Below, in pieces: positions 18,201-26,757 of a stretch of 64,000 nt of DNA. The notes under the pieces are model-generated. The model was not told the DNA's origin and searched no databases. It saw only the letters and a program-made list of their open reading frames with translations. Source of the DNA: Phycisphaerae bacterium (GTDB taxonomy: Bacteria > Planctomycetota > Phycisphaerae > Phycisphaerales > SM1A02). The position numbers and the translations under genes are program-made. The stretch spans positions 1 through 64,000 of the forward strand of contig PBAX01000023.1 of assembly GCA_002716385.1 (NCBI GenBank), read 5' to 3'. Each line of letters begins with the position of its first letter. The first letter of the stretch is position 1.

Positions 18201-18443
18201 GCGGACGCCTGTGATATCGCCAACGGCACCAGTGAGGATGCCAATGGAAACGGTATCCCGGACGAATGCGACAATGGCTGCCCTGGCGATGCTGATGGCA
18301 ACGGCACAATCAATGTCGATGACATCCTGCTGATTCTCGGCAGCTATGGCAGCACCAATGGCGACGGTGACATCAACGGCGACGGCGTCTGCAATGTCGA
18401 CGACGTCCTTGAAGTCCTGAGCTACTTCGGAACAGACTGCTGA
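15207..18443 (+). CDS. Secreted trypsin-fold serine protease with LNR-like module, five GACC repeats and dockerin-like tail
   Basis: The 1078-residue protein is a longer paralog of the upstream protease. After a signal peptide (cut near TLAQ, residue 27), the protease domain carries H207 (VTAGHC), D253 (GADYGAL) and S332 (GNSGSS). Residues about 388-432 resemble a Lin-12/Notch repeat (CFGNC, then DGYCDDG and CDGGDC), a calcium-binding module rare in bacteria. Two GACC repeats, a beta-domain sharing FGEPDDSQC and RLGGWQGATG with the neighbour, three more GACC repeats, a large beta-sandwich (about 795-980), a DxNGNxxxDxCD calcium stretch and a dockerin-like pair ending FGTDC follow. A strong AGGAGAGAGAG precedes the ATG. 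A terminator follows 22 bases after the stop. Confidence 0.9.
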   Translation: MHLLNCQKVLAVLGIATTALASTTLAQDIVPALGQKAPALEGTTLDYPTGQYRDYALFSGRSINTSAKPKVVWQETIRTSNVAWMRLYFGETYLEEGSFIRVTSLLDGGVQELDADMLAVWGNTTAYFNGDAVKIELVAAPFSVDNEISIQQYAYETGRADRGEGNCGICGPDDRAPSSDNNFARLMPVGCSATLYNEESCMVTAGHCLGQSNSVVQFNVPDSNSDGSTNNPDPSDQFPVLAESGLFVGVGADYGALKIGTNANGQIPYDVYNTFIPLASTVPTSGNMSMNGYGIDDGQPNRSQTQQGHNGPIISVDGSAISYDIDVTFGNSGSSLIANGEIVGVVTHCSGSCENYGTRIDIAGFLDAREIACLGAEPPGGCQPGEIEDCFGNCAPANWVGDGYCDDGSYSYNGTPIYFNCPEFDCDGGDCDPNSEPCQGSGDPTGACCFGSDCADNTTLSDCANGGGYYQGDDSSCDSDPCSVPFGACCFGNDCVDSTQAGCDLDGGVYQGNGTSCNSNPCGGSGGEGDTSCDAVTAVVGTNPFDTTGNTDSGFGEPDDSQCSGTYLDWQGSADHWFVWVAPGDGQATFSTCDASSFDTSMVLYDGADCNTTVQVACNGDASGTDGCQDYYSEISYEVTSGRTYFIRLGGWQGATGAGTLTIDGEFGGDPVGACCVDTSCSLQTQADCGSLGGDYLGNGTNCSNNPCEPVEPTGACCVGNNCFVGTADDCNSGGGDYQGDDTACADVDCGGSDPVGACCVGNSCTEVTAADCGNAGGDYQGDNTACADVNCGGGDGDFAINHAIIGKNLISGNEFSYTVDVYMSVPEGHRVDAVAGTPEQNKMITCSGDFYQNPNGGPTSGDINPNFYEFDADLEWDSRVTIGCIDSTGNPYPENNLQNIGIDWTNFENGDDLGATDNGIWFHLPTDPAGEAMMYTNNDCVQEQGVLLARLTVLGQDSEVGFAALVQGRDSGDVVFQEEVETYFGYSSMEDCNGNFVADACDIANGTSEDANGNGIPDECDNGCPGDADGNGTINVDDILLILGSYGSTNGDGDINGDGVCNVDDVLEVLSYFGTDC

Positions 18444-18464
18444 TCCGAGACACGCTTTGAATCG

Positions 18465-18500
18465 AACCCCTCCCCCATTCGGGGGAGGGGTTTTTTATTT
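18465..18500 (+). terminator. Intrinsic terminator of the dockerin-tailed protease gene
   Basis: Arms AACCCCTCCCCC (18465-18476) and GGGGGAGGGGTT (18481-18492) pair perfectly around the loop ATTC and run into TTTTTTATTT. It lies 22 bases after the stop codon of the large protease gene. Confidence 0.92.
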
Positions 18501-18519
18501 GGATTGCATGTCCAGTGCC

Positions 18520-19236
18520 TTAGTCGACATGATCAAAGAAACATGCGAGCATCGGGTTGAGCTGGGCCGGCGCCTGTTGCATGATGAAATGCCCCGACCC
18601 CGCGATCTGTCCGTACCACGCATCCGGCGCATGATGTAGCAGATTGTCCCGATCGAGGAATCGCAGAGATGAACTGATCCCCATGATCGGAACCGGGATA
18701 TCCTCAACGGCAGGTAATCGACCCGGTGTCTGAAGATCGCGAAAGACCGCCAAGGCGACATCAGGATCAGACTGGACGACCTGATCGATGATCCTCGCAT
18801 TGATGACAGGATCATCCGATGGAGACAGAAGCCTTGTTGTGAAGAAGTCGCGGATCGAAGTCTGGAAATCGGCTTCGAGACCTGGAATGAACGACTCGAA
18901 GAAGTCTGATGAGACCTGATCGAGCGGCCATGTGGCATCGATCACGACGATCGCCTTGACTGGCACTCCAAGATCTCGGGCGATCATGGCCGCCAGCATC
19001 CCCCCCATGCTGTGACCGACGAGAATCGGTGGCTGATCGAACTTCTCTGCAAGGCATGCCGATTCAATGCGCTTTGCCGCGACCGCCAGATCCACCGGAC
19101 CGTCATGTTCCAGCAGACTCGACTGCCAGGGAAGCGAGATGATCCGACGTTGGGGCGAAAAATATTCAATCTGAGGATTGAAATGCGAGGCTTCACAGCA
19201 CCAACCATGAAGACAGGCAATAGGAGAACTGTTCAT
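18520..19236 (-). CDS. Alpha/beta hydrolase
   Basis: The 238-residue protein has the alpha/beta-hydrolase fold. Near the N-terminus ACLHGWCCEASHF forms the oxyanion-hole strand (HGW), the nucleophile elbow is G-H-S76-M-G-G, and the catalytic His is probably in GSGHFIMQQAP near residue 217. There is no signal peptide, so it is cytoplasmic. Length and layout resemble carboxylesterases of the BioH/RsbQ type, but the substrate cannot be named. Its ATG overlaps the stop of the upstream gene (ATGA), so the two are translationally coupled; the partner is a secreted LolA-like protein. Confidence 0.87.
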   Translation of the reverse strand: MNSSPIACLHGWCCEASHFNPQIEYFSPQRRIISLPWQSSLLEHDGPVDLAVAAKRIESACLAEKFDQPPILVGHSMGGMLAAMIARDLGVPVKAIVVIDATWPLDQVSSDFFESFIPGLEADFQTSIRDFFTTRLLSPSDDPVINARIIDQVVQSDPDVALAVFRDLQTPGRLPAVEDIPVPIMGISSSLRFLDRDNLLHHAPDAWYGQIAGSGHFIMQQAPAQLNPMLACFFDHVD

Positions 19237-20084
19237 TTCCCATCCGGGGTCTTCTTGCCGCCTGGCGGGGAGACGGTTTCCTCCCCAAGCAGGACACGGA
19301 TCTCATACGGCATCTGCTTGTAGCTGTCGGGAAAGGGCTTGTTGACCAGAAGATTCGTCATGTTGATCTCCATTAAGACCACTCCACTGGCCATTCGCTT
19401 GGTCTTGGTATGCATCTTGACCGGACCCACCTGAACGTAGTCGTCGTAGAAGGATTCCTGAATCGGCCCGCCACCCTCGATGACGGTACGCACGATGAGG
19501 TGACTGGCCTGATCGAAGTAACGTGTCTCGGTGGAATCCGGACTTTCGCGAGGAACCATGTCGAGCTTGTAGGCCGGCTTCCCGTTCACTTCCTCGAGAG
19601 CGGCCAGTTCGACACTCAAGAAGTTGGCATCGAGATCCAGCATCTGATTGAACTGGTATTTCCGAAGTGATTTCAGACGTTCGACGCCCTCCAGAATCTT
19701 ACCCTGATACTTGTCGGACTCCCCGGTCAACTGCCAGGCGACATCCCCATTACGGCCTGTGATGATGGTGGCATCCTGCACCTTCCCACCACTCATGTTG
19801 AACGTGTTCCTATACGTGCCAGGCGTAATGCAGAACTCCGCCGTTCCTGAAATGGAAGCAGCCGGAATCGAGACCGTGCCGTTGCCCTGAACACTCTCAA
19901 GATTCTGCCAGGCTTCTCTTCCACCGGTCGCGGAGATGTATTGATCGATGATCAATCTTGCATCCGGGGAGATATTGGCCGTCTTGGCACTACTCGGCGA
20001 ATCGGCCTCTTCCTGTGAATATCCCTTTGCGGAAGACGCCATCATGAGCAGAACGCACAGATACGCTAAAGATCGAATAGACAT
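19233..20084 (-). CDS. Secreted LolA-like (outer-membrane lipoprotein sorting type) protein
   Basis: The 283-residue protein has a signal peptide (MSIRSLAYLCVLLMMASSAKG). The mature part has the strand pattern of the LolA/LppX superfamily, a half-barrel that shields lipid: YISATGGREAWQNLESVQGNGTVSI, then a segment on conversion of parameters (KPAYKLDMVPRESPDSTETRYFD) and VRTVIEGGG near 200. Many planctomycete proteins of this group are labelled outer membrane lipoprotein-sorting protein without evidence. The frame opens 72 bases earlier, but AGGGG lies eight bases before the ATG at 20084, and only this start gives a clean signal peptide. Overlaps the hydrolase gene by four bases. Confidence 0.78.
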   Translation of the reverse strand: MSIRSLAYLCVLLMMASSAKGYSQEEADSPSSAKTANISPDARLIIDQYISATGGREAWQNLESVQGNGTVSIPAASISGTAEFCITPGTYRNTFNMSGGKVQDATIITGRNGDVAWQLTGESDKYQGKILEGVERLKSLRKYQFNQMLDLDANFLSVELAALEEVNGKPAYKLDMVPRESPDSTETRYFDQASHLIVRTVIEGGGPIQESFYDDYVQVGPVKMHTKTKRMASGVVLMEINMTNLLVNKPFPDSYKQMPYEIRVLLGEETVSPPGGKKTPDGK

Positions 20085-20393
20085 TTCAATACCCCTGAAG
20101 ATGGACCTTTGGTAACTCGGACGAGCATCGTATCGTCCAGATCCACGACATTCCATGATCGATTTGAATCCCCGCGCATCAAGTCCCCATCCTCGAATCG
20201 AAAGCCATGATGCAAATGGTCGTTCCCATCGAGTAAACGAGCATGTTCATTGGATTTTCGAATCGGAAGAAATACCGAATTAAGTCAACCAAAGACCTGA
20301 ATCACAACTTAGTTTCAGTCGTGAATGCCGCTTGTTCATGAAGCCTGCACGAATCATGGACGAGGGATAGCCGCGTTCGACTGGAGAGATCCC
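20085..20393. other. Divergent intergenic region
   Basis: These 309 bases separate the minus-strand LolA-like/hydrolase pair from the plus-strand di-heme oxidoreductase. I see no gene, no strong hairpin and no clear sigma-70-type promoter, although promoters in both directions must lie here. The AT-rich part at about 20240-20320 is the likeliest location. Confidence 0.5.
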
Positions 20394-23120
20394 ATGAAAC
20401 ATCGCTTCTTAACGACAAGCCTGCTGACAAGCACTGCGGCCATGGCCGCCACCCCAGACTACGAGGGGACCGTCTGCATCACCAATGACGGAACCAGGCT
20501 TGAGGTGACTACCGAACCGGATGTCAATTTGGTTCTCGTCTACCCAACACCTCCGGGTGGCGGATGGATGATGACCATGGAATCACCCGGACACTTCAGC
20601 CATCTGCTGGGGAACATGTCACCAGGAGATGAACTGAAATTCAATCTGGTCATTCAGAATCCCACTCAATACGCGTTTCCGGAACACCATCTCGTTCTTG
20701 AACCAGACTGCATCTCCTTCGAACGAGACGATGTCACGCCGCCGCCGCCCAGAGGATTCCGACATGAATTCGATGTGAATGACTCAGAAGTCCGAATTAG
20801 ATTCGAGTCGGGTGCCAACGGAACCTATCTCGGAGATACCACAGGCGTCCTCCTGAACTACCGAATCGACGAAGACTCAATCAAATCGCTGGAACTGACG
20901 GAGGATGAGCCGGGCAGATGGTCCGCCTTGATTCCAGAAGCCGATGCTGGACAGTCCATGTCGTACTGGTTCACACAGCAGATCGATGCCCAACGTCAGG
21001 ATACGGCCTTGCTGGATTGCATCATTGGGGAACCGCACGTCGAACCCGACTGGCCGATCGTCAGTCGACGCGTCGGCAGATTCAGGCACAGGCATCCAAA
21101 TGAATGGCGATTCGACAACTACGTCGAGGACTATGGTCTTGGAAAGTCCTATGAAATGACCATGACAGACTGGGGCAATCGAGTCGAGGTATCGCTTCAT
21201 GTCGACGAGGATCTTCCCGTGAATCGTGTCGACTTCCGATACTTCACATGGAACGACCCGTTCTCAATGGGATGCCATCGACCGGAAACACTGGTCAATC
21301 AGATCATGAATGGCGGACAGAACCATTTCACCTACGAGGTGGAGGATGTCACACCTGGCACCATCATCGACTTCGACCTGACCTTCATCGAGCTTCCTAC
21401 ACCGGGGCTCCAGTACTACTCCGAATTCTTCTACTACCGGGTCGGACAAGGCACATTCGGACCGCATGTCTCCGATCCTCGAATATCGCCTGTGGGTGTC
21501 GCTGGTGAATCGCACGTGTACAGTCCTAGATTCGGCTTCGCCCAGCACGCGTCCACACTCTCACTGAACGAACTGAAGGCGTTCATGGATGGAAAGGTCA
21601 TCTTCGAGACCGACTTCGAGAATTCTGATCTTCTGAACTTCACGACACACTTCACCTGCTGTGCCGGCCCCATCGGCCAGACCATCGTCGAGAGCCCGGC
21701 GTTCAAGAACGGAGTGATCGGACCTAGGTACGCCGCCGCCTCCTGCATCCAGTGTCACAACATGGACGGAAGAGGCGCCACTCCATTTGAAGGTTCTGAT
21801 CTCGTATCACTCGTTGCCCAGACAAGCATTCCTGGCCAGGGCGACTTTGGCGAGCCGGTCCCCCATCCCTACTACGGGAGCCAGCTCGACGTCGCCACCG
21901 AGGGCGACATCGAACCCGAGGGACGACTGCAGGTCGAATACGAGGAGATCGCAGGGCACTTCGATGACGGAACACCGTATTCACTGAGAAAGCCGACCTA
22001 CCGTTTCATGGATATGAGCTACGGATCGCTTGGCAGCAATATTCCCGATGAGTTCTCAACACCCGGCTATCAGGGCATGGCCGAATTCTCGCCCCGTATT
22101 GCGCCGATACTGCCGGGTCTTGGGATGCTCGAAGCGGTCAGCAACGCCACCATCCTCGAGATGGAGGATCCAGTGGACTCGAACGACGACGGCATTTCCG
22201 GGAGGGCGAACTGGGTTTGGGATCAGCAATCACAGACGACGGTGCTTGGACGATTCGGATGGAAAGCCAATCAACCCAGCATTCGCCAACAGACCTCGGA
22301 GGCTTTTCGCCGGGACCTGGGCATAACCACACCACTTGCCCCCTGGCATGATTGCGGGGAACTGTCCGAGGATTGCGATCCAGGTGATGGGCTGCCGGAA
22401 CTCGCATCACAAGAACTGGATCTGGTGGAATCCTATGTTCGGGGGTTGACGTTGCCTCCACGCCGCAACTATGACGATCCAATGGCCACCGCCGGCATGC
22501 ATCTCTTCAAGCAGGCAGGCTGCCACCTCTGCCATCGCCCAACGCTACTGACCGGCATTCAGCATCCCATCGAGGGATTCCAGAACCGTTTGATAGAGCC
22601 ATTCACCGATCTTCTGCTTCATGACATGGGGCCTGAGCTCGCCGACAATCGGCCCCACTATCAGGCCAGTGGAACGGAATGGAGAACACCACCGCTTTGG
22701 GCCCTTTCCTACGTGAGCCATGCGCTTGGACTTCCGGAAAACTGCGAAGAGCCCGAATCCGGTGGTGCCACACCCAACTTTCTTCACGATGGTCGAGCCC
22801 GCAACCTGTCCGAAGCCATTCTGTGGCATGGTGGCGAGGCACTTGAATCGCGAAACAACTATCTGGCCATGGATTCGACGGAACGAGCACAGCTCCTTGC
22901 GTTCGTTGCCTATCCGTTCACAGACCCCATCTTCAATGAGGCAGAGCCGACCGAATCTTGTCGGCATGACATAGATGGAAACGGGCAGGTGGATGTCGCG
23001 GATGTACTGCTGCTTCTGGGCAACTGGGGCCAATCAGGGATCGGCGACTCCAACGATGATGGCATCGTGGACACTCTGGATGTTCTCGGCATCCTGAAGT
23101 ACTACGGCCAGAGCTGCTGA
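20394..23120 (+). CDS. Secreted di-heme DUF1111 oxidoreductase with N-terminal beta-domains and dockerin-like tail
   Basis: The 908-residue protein has a signal peptide (MKHRFLTTSLL..., cut near MAA, residue 19). Residues about 25-330 hold beta-sandwich segments resembling carbohydrate-binding or FN3-type domains (GTYLGDTTGVLLNYRI). The DUF1111 di-heme domain follows, with heme sites C451-IQ-C454-H455 and C710-HL-C713-H714 and the conserved late segment GTEWRTPPLWALSYV and FLHDGRARNLSEAILWHGGE. This family is related to MauG/cytochrome c peroxidases. The C-terminus has two calcium loops (DIDGNGQVDVADVL, DSNDDGIVDTLDVL) and ends YGQSC. GGAGAG precedes the ATG; a longer frame starts at 20325 but would bury the signal peptide. 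It could oxidise a surface polymer or peroxide; unproven. Confidence 0.9.
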   Translation: MKHRFLTTSLLTSTAAMAATPDYEGTVCITNDGTRLEVTTEPDVNLVLVYPTPPGGGWMMTMESPGHFSHLLGNMSPGDELKFNLVIQNPTQYAFPEHHLVLEPDCISFERDDVTPPPPRGFRHEFDVNDSEVRIRFESGANGTYLGDTTGVLLNYRIDEDSIKSLELTEDEPGRWSALIPEADAGQSMSYWFTQQIDAQRQDTALLDCIIGEPHVEPDWPIVSRRVGRFRHRHPNEWRFDNYVEDYGLGKSYEMTMTDWGNRVEVSLHVDEDLPVNRVDFRYFTWNDPFSMGCHRPETLVNQIMNGGQNHFTYEVEDVTPGTIIDFDLTFIELPTPGLQYYSEFFYYRVGQGTFGPHVSDPRISPVGVAGESHVYSPRFGFAQHASTLSLNELKAFMDGKVIFETDFENSDLLNFTTHFTCCAGPIGQTIVESPAFKNGVIGPRYAAASCIQCHNMDGRGATPFEGSDLVSLVAQTSIPGQGDFGEPVPHPYYGSQLDVATEGDIEPEGRLQVEYEEIAGHFDDGTPYSLRKPTYRFMDMSYGSLGSNIPDEFSTPGYQGMAEFSPRIAPILPGLGMLEAVSNATILEMEDPVDSNDDGISGRANWVWDQQSQTTVLGRFGWKANQPSIRQQTSEAFRRDLGITTPLAPWHDCGELSEDCDPGDGLPELASQELDLVESYVRGLTLPPRRNYDDPMATAGMHLFKQAGCHLCHRPTLLTGIQHPIEGFQNRLIEPFTDLLLHDMGPELADNRPHYQASGTEWRTPPLWALSYVSHALGLPENCEEPESGGATPNFLHDGRARNLSEAILWHGGEALESRNNYLAMDSTERAQLLAFVAYPFTDPIFNEAEPTESCRHDIDGNGQVDVADVLLLLGNWGQSGIGDSNDDGIVDTLDVLGILKYYGQSC

Positions 23121-23122
23121 TT

Positions 23123-23437
23123 TCAGCGGCTTTCCTGAATGTACTTGTACAGCTTGAGATCCACGATGAATGGACCAAAGGGGAAGATGGCACCGATGAT
23201 CCCAAAGAAGACCATCCAGCCGGAGAGTGGAACCACCCATTTACCGACTATGAACATGGCAACCAGACCGAGAAAGAGAAAGCCATGGATGTTGCCCGCA
23301 ATGGTCACATGCTGAGGCAAATCGAACCAGTACTTGAGTGGCATTGCCCCGAACAGCAGCCACAGGGTCGAGATACCCTCGACGATGCCCATCAGGATCA
23401 ACCACTTGAGATAGGTGACGTTTCTGGTCATGGTCAT
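23123..23437 (-). CDS. DUF3817 family integral membrane protein
   Basis: The 104-residue protein has about three membrane helices and the DUF3817 signature: EGISTLWLLFGAMPLKYWF near residue 20, then a GxxHGFLFLGL motif. Family members are small membrane proteins of unknown function, often called YdzA-like. The frame can be extended by 33 residues, but that part is unlike the family, so the ATG at 23437 is chosen; a second ATG six bases on is also possible. The gene converges on the di-heme oxidoreductase with three bases between the stops. Confidence 0.85.
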   Translation of the reverse strand: MTMTRNVTYLKWLILMGIVEGISTLWLLFGAMPLKYWFDLPQHVTIAGNIHGFLFLGLVAMFIVGKWVVPLSGWMVFFGIIGAIFPFGPFIVDLKLYKYIQESR

Positions 23438-23495
23438 AGATTGTAGGCCCGAAAGGAGAGAAGATCGACACTCATGAAGGAAGGGCCGATTCGGA

Positions 23496-23738
23496 TCAGA
23501 TGAGGTACCACACAACCAGAATGAGAATCCCGGCAAAGACCAACAACGCTATATCCTGCCACATTTCCCACCACCACAAAGGCCACCAGGGCGGCGGCCC
23601 TCCTGATGAACGGGCCTCCCGATACTTCTCGTCATTTGCTCGGAAGAATGAATCCGCCAGCATAGCCATGAACTTGGCTGCAACCATGCAGATGCATATC
23701 GCGACGATGAACCAGAGGACAATCTCAAGAATGTACAT
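23496..23738 (-). CDS. Small two-helix membrane protein of unknown function
   Basis: The 80-residue protein has an N-terminal hydrophobic helix (MYILEIVLWFIVAICICMV), a short charged loop with a Pro/Trp-rich patch (GGPPPWWPLWWWEMW), and a C-terminal helix (IALLVFAGILILVVWYLI). AAGGAA lies a few bases before the ATG. It is 58 bases upstream of the DUF3817 gene on the same strand and may be transcribed with it. No family recognised. The Trp-rich patch suggests a position at the membrane interface. Confidence 0.7.
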   Translation of the reverse strand: MYILEIVLWFIVAICICMVAAKFMAMLADSFFRANDEKYREARSSGGPPPWWPLWWWEMWQDIALLVFAGILILVVWYLI

Positions 23739-23877
23739 AGTTTCCTTCCCCTGGAGCCGTGATGACTGCTAACACGGTTTCATTCTATTCAATTTGGATG
23801 TTGCTGCTGATCAGAAAACGCGGCCATCCACCGACGACATATAATTGGCTTGATCTTGAATTTATGTGACAGGCTCA

Positions 23878-25221
23878 ATGTCTCAGGGCCAGAATCGCAA
23901 TCCTCCTAGCCAAATAGAGTTAGAACATAAAATGCTGGCAGCTCCCAAACCAAAAAATGAATCCGAAAGACTTGCGGCGCTCCGGGCGCTGCAGATACTG
24001 GACACGCCTTCGGAGGAACGCTTCGATCGGATCACGGAACTCGCCCAGCAGATCTGCCATGTACCGATTGCGTACATCGCGTTGATCGACTCGGACAGAC
24101 AGTGGTTCAAATCCAAATGCGGCCTCACGACCGATGAAACGGGAAGAGACATCTCGTTCTGCGGTCACGCCATCAATCAGGATGATCCACTGATCATTCC
24201 AGATACGCTGGAAGACGATCGTTTCGCCGACAATCCACTGGTCACGGAAGATCCCAAGATTCGATTCTATGCAGGATTCCCCCTCTCGGGTCCGGGCGGC
24301 TACAACGTCGGCACACTCTGCATCGCCGACAATTCACCAAGAGAGACTTCGAACATCGATCTGAAGGCCATGTTGCTGCTGGCCAACATGGCGAAGCATG
24401 AACTGAACATGGTCGATGTGATTCGCACCCAGAAGGAATTGATCGACGCCAAATCGATGTTGATCCGGACACAGCAACGGCAGACGAGCGAACTCGCCGA
24501 AGCGGCCAAGTACGCGCGTTCACTGATACCGGATGCCATCACTGAAGGTCCAGTCACATCGGACTGGCTGTATGAAGCCTGCTCCGAGCTGGGTGGAGAT
24601 GTCATGGGACATCTTCATCTGCCAGACGGCCGACTCGCCTTCTATCTGGTCGATGTGATGGGACATGGAATCGGAGCTGCCCTCCATGGAAGCGCCATCC
24701 AATCCGCCATCCGATCACAATCACTTCCAGATTGCCATTTCGAGGATCCGCTCTCAGTGTTTCATGCGCTTAGTCGTCGCTTTCCCATGGCTGATCACGG
24801 GAATCGATTCTGCACGATGTTCTACGGCGTTCTCGATCCAGAAACCGGAAGACTCGACTATGTCAATGCAGGCCATCCACCGCCATTCGTGATCACCGGA
24901 CACGGATCCCCGAAGACACTTGACTCCACCGCTTCACTCGTGGGAATTGGTGTGGAGGCGGAGGCTTCCAGCGACTACATTCAAATGCAATCTGGAAACG
25001 AATGTTGGATCTACTCAGATGCCGCGATCGAACTTCAAGATGCCAGTGGACATGACATGGGCATCAACGGTCTGAAGGACGCGATCTCACTGGTGAGAAT
25101 GTCGAATCAGGGCCAATCGCCGACTCAAGCCATGAGGAAGCTGCTGTCCTCGTTCTCCGGGCAGGACCGATTCGAGGACGACATGTCCCTGCTCGTCTTT
25201 CAATGGCATGGGCCGCAATAG
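23878..25221 (+). CDS. GAF-domain SpoIIE/PP2C-type serine phosphatase (RsbU-like)
   Basis: The 447-residue cytoplasmic protein has an N-terminal GAF sensor domain (about 30-185, with PIAYIALIDSDRQWFKSKCG and FCGHAI), a short helical linker (about 185-215) and a C-terminal PP2C-like SpoIIE phosphatase. The metal-binding motifs are visible: LYEACSELGGDVMG, LVDVMGHGIGAALHG, LDYVNAGHPPPFV and FEDDMSLLVFQ. Such proteins dephosphorylate anti-sigma-factor antagonists in partner-switching pathways. No antagonist or anti-sigma gene is adjacent. The start is uncertain: a GTG lies 12 bases upstream and neither has a good ribosome site; the ATG is preferred. Signal bound by GAF is unknown. Confidence 0.9.
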   Translation: MSQGQNRNPPSQIELEHKMLAAPKPKNESERLAALRALQILDTPSEERFDRITELAQQICHVPIAYIALIDSDRQWFKSKCGLTTDETGRDISFCGHAINQDDPLIIPDTLEDDRFADNPLVTEDPKIRFYAGFPLSGPGGYNVGTLCIADNSPRETSNIDLKAMLLLANMAKHELNMVDVIRTQKELIDAKSMLIRTQQRQTSELAEAAKYARSLIPDAITEGPVTSDWLYEACSELGGDVMGHLHLPDGRLAFYLVDVMGHGIGAALHGSAIQSAIRSQSLPDCHFEDPLSVFHALSRRFPMADHGNRFCTMFYGVLDPETGRLDYVNAGHPPPFVITGHGSPKTLDSTASLVGIGVEAEASSDYIQMQSGNECWIYSDAAIELQDASGHDMGINGLKDAISLVRMSNQGQSPTQAMRKLLSSFSGQDRFEDDMSLLVFQWHGPQ

Positions 25222-25266
25222 ACCGAGCCCGAACATCACTCAGGCTCGAATGCCTTCGGAACTGGA

Positions 25267-26661
25267 TCAGTGATGGAAACCTCCATCATCGGTGCTTGGT
25301 GTGTTCTCCGGCTTGGACTCGAAGAACTCGATCGCCCGCTTGATGTCTTCCAGCAACATGTTCGCCGTGTCCATGCTGAGATCTTCCTTGACAACGACAC
25401 GCTGAACGACGAGATCGCTTCTATTGGCAGGCATTGGATAGGCCGGGACAAGCCAGCCTCTCTCTCGAAGCTTTGCCGCAATGTCATAAAGAGAGAACTT
25501 GGCCGTCTTGGCATACTCCGCATTCATAGTCCAGCAGAAGACAGGAATATCGCTGCCGTCCGTGATCAGATCGAAGGGCGGCAGTTCGCCGATCGAGCTG
25601 CTCAATTGCTTGGCGACATCCTGACTGGTTTGATGTATCCGTCGGTAGCCCTCTCTCCCAAGCCTCAGGAAGTTGTAGTACTGCCCTAGCACCCTGTTGC
25701 CGGGCCTGGAGAAGTTGATCGACAGATCGATCATGTCACCACCGAGATAACTCACATGAAAGACAAGATCCTCAGGAAGCGAATCCTTGTCCCTGAAGAC
25801 TACCCAGCCGACACCTGGATAGACCAGTCCATACTTGTGGCCGGAAGCATTGATTGACTTGACCCGAGGAAGCCTGAAATCCCAGACGATTTCGGGCTGT
25901 AGAAAGGGTGCCACGAAGCCGCCACTGGCCCCATCAACATGAATTGGGACATCGAGACCAGTCTTGTTCTCATAGTCATCCAGTGCCTTGGACACCTCTT
26001 CTACCGGCTCGTACCGACCATCAAAGGTGGATCCCATGATGACCACGACGCCAATGGTGTTCTCATCCACCAGCTTCATGGCCTCTTCCGCATTGAGCGT
26101 GAAACGATCGCCTTCAGAAGTCACCTCGCGAGGCTCGATATCCCAATAACGACAGAACTTGTGCCAGCAGACCTGAACGTTGGATCCCATCACGAGATTC
26201 GGTTTGCCGGTGGGTTTGCCAGCCGCTTCCTGTCTCGCACGCCATCTCCACTTCATGGCCATGCCCCCGAGCATGCAGGCCTCGCTGGATCCGATGGTCG
26301 ACGTCCCGATCGCCGTCTCGTGGTCAGGCGCGTTCCAGAGCTCCGCAATCATCTTGATGCAACGCTGCTCGATTTCCGCAGTCTGCGGATATTCGTCCTT
26401 GTCGACCATGTTCTTGTCGAGCGTCTCGCTCATGAGCTTGCCTGCCTGATCATCCATCCACGTCGTGACGAATGTGGCAAGATTCAACATTGAATAGCCA
26501 TCAAGCATCAGCTCATCATGAATGACCTGATAAGCGACATCCGGCAGCATCCCTTCTTCCATCATCCTGTTCTTGGGGATTTCGCGAGTCATCCCACGAG
26601 CAGCAAAGGTCGGAACAAGTACTGAATTCGAGACGTGCGTACTGGCCTTGTCTTTATCCAA
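25267..26661 (-). CDS. gadB: Glutamate decarboxylase (PLP-dependent)
   Basis: The 464-residue protein matches bacterial glutamate decarboxylase along its full length (E. coli GadB is 466). It shares GTSTIGSSEACMLGGMAMKWRWR and PRVKSINASGHKYG, where K276 is the PLP lysine, and HVDGASGGF with the pyridine-binding Asp. It makes GABA and CO2 from glutamate, consuming a proton, as in acid resistance. No GABA antiporter lies nearby. The start is TTG: GAGGAG sits six bases before it, and this start matches the family N-terminus. The longer frame to 26796 would translate a tRNA terminator and is rejected. Confidence 0.95.
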   Translation of the reverse strand: MDKDKASTHVSNSVLVPTFAARGMTREIPKNRMMEEGMLPDVAYQVIHDELMLDGYSMLNLATFVTTWMDDQAGKLMSETLDKNMVDKDEYPQTAEIEQRCIKMIAELWNAPDHETAIGTSTIGSSEACMLGGMAMKWRWRARQEAAGKPTGKPNLVMGSNVQVCWHKFCRYWDIEPREVTSEGDRFTLNAEEAMKLVDENTIGVVVIMGSTFDGRYEPVEEVSKALDDYENKTGLDVPIHVDGASGGFVAPFLQPEIVWDFRLPRVKSINASGHKYGLVYPGVGWVVFRDKDSLPEDLVFHVSYLGGDMIDLSINFSRPGNRVLGQYYNFLRLGREGYRRIHQTSQDVAKQLSSSIGELPPFDLITDGSDIPVFCWTMNAEYAKTAKFSLYDIAAKLRERGWLVPAYPMPANRSDLVVQRVVVKEDLSMDTANMLLEDIKRAIEFFESKPENTPSTDDGGFHH

Positions 26662-26673
26662 TTGAATCTCCTC
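26659..26673 (-). promoter_or_regulatory. Shine-Dalgarno and TTG start of gadB
   Basis: On the minus strand GAGGAG (26668-26673) is followed by a six-base spacer and TTG (26659-26661). The spacing is optimal and no other in-frame start nearby has such a site, so this decides a non-ATG start. Confidence 0.8.
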
Positions 26674-26757
26674 TCGTGCGAACGAAGAAGATAACGGATC
26701 ACGAAGAAGAATACCTGCTCCGATCGTCTCCAAGCAGAAGTAATGCATGTGAAACCA

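Noticed and set aside
25225-25256. Weak inverted repeat between the SpoIIE phosphatase and gadB
   Set aside because: Only six base pairs with a long loop and no T-run.
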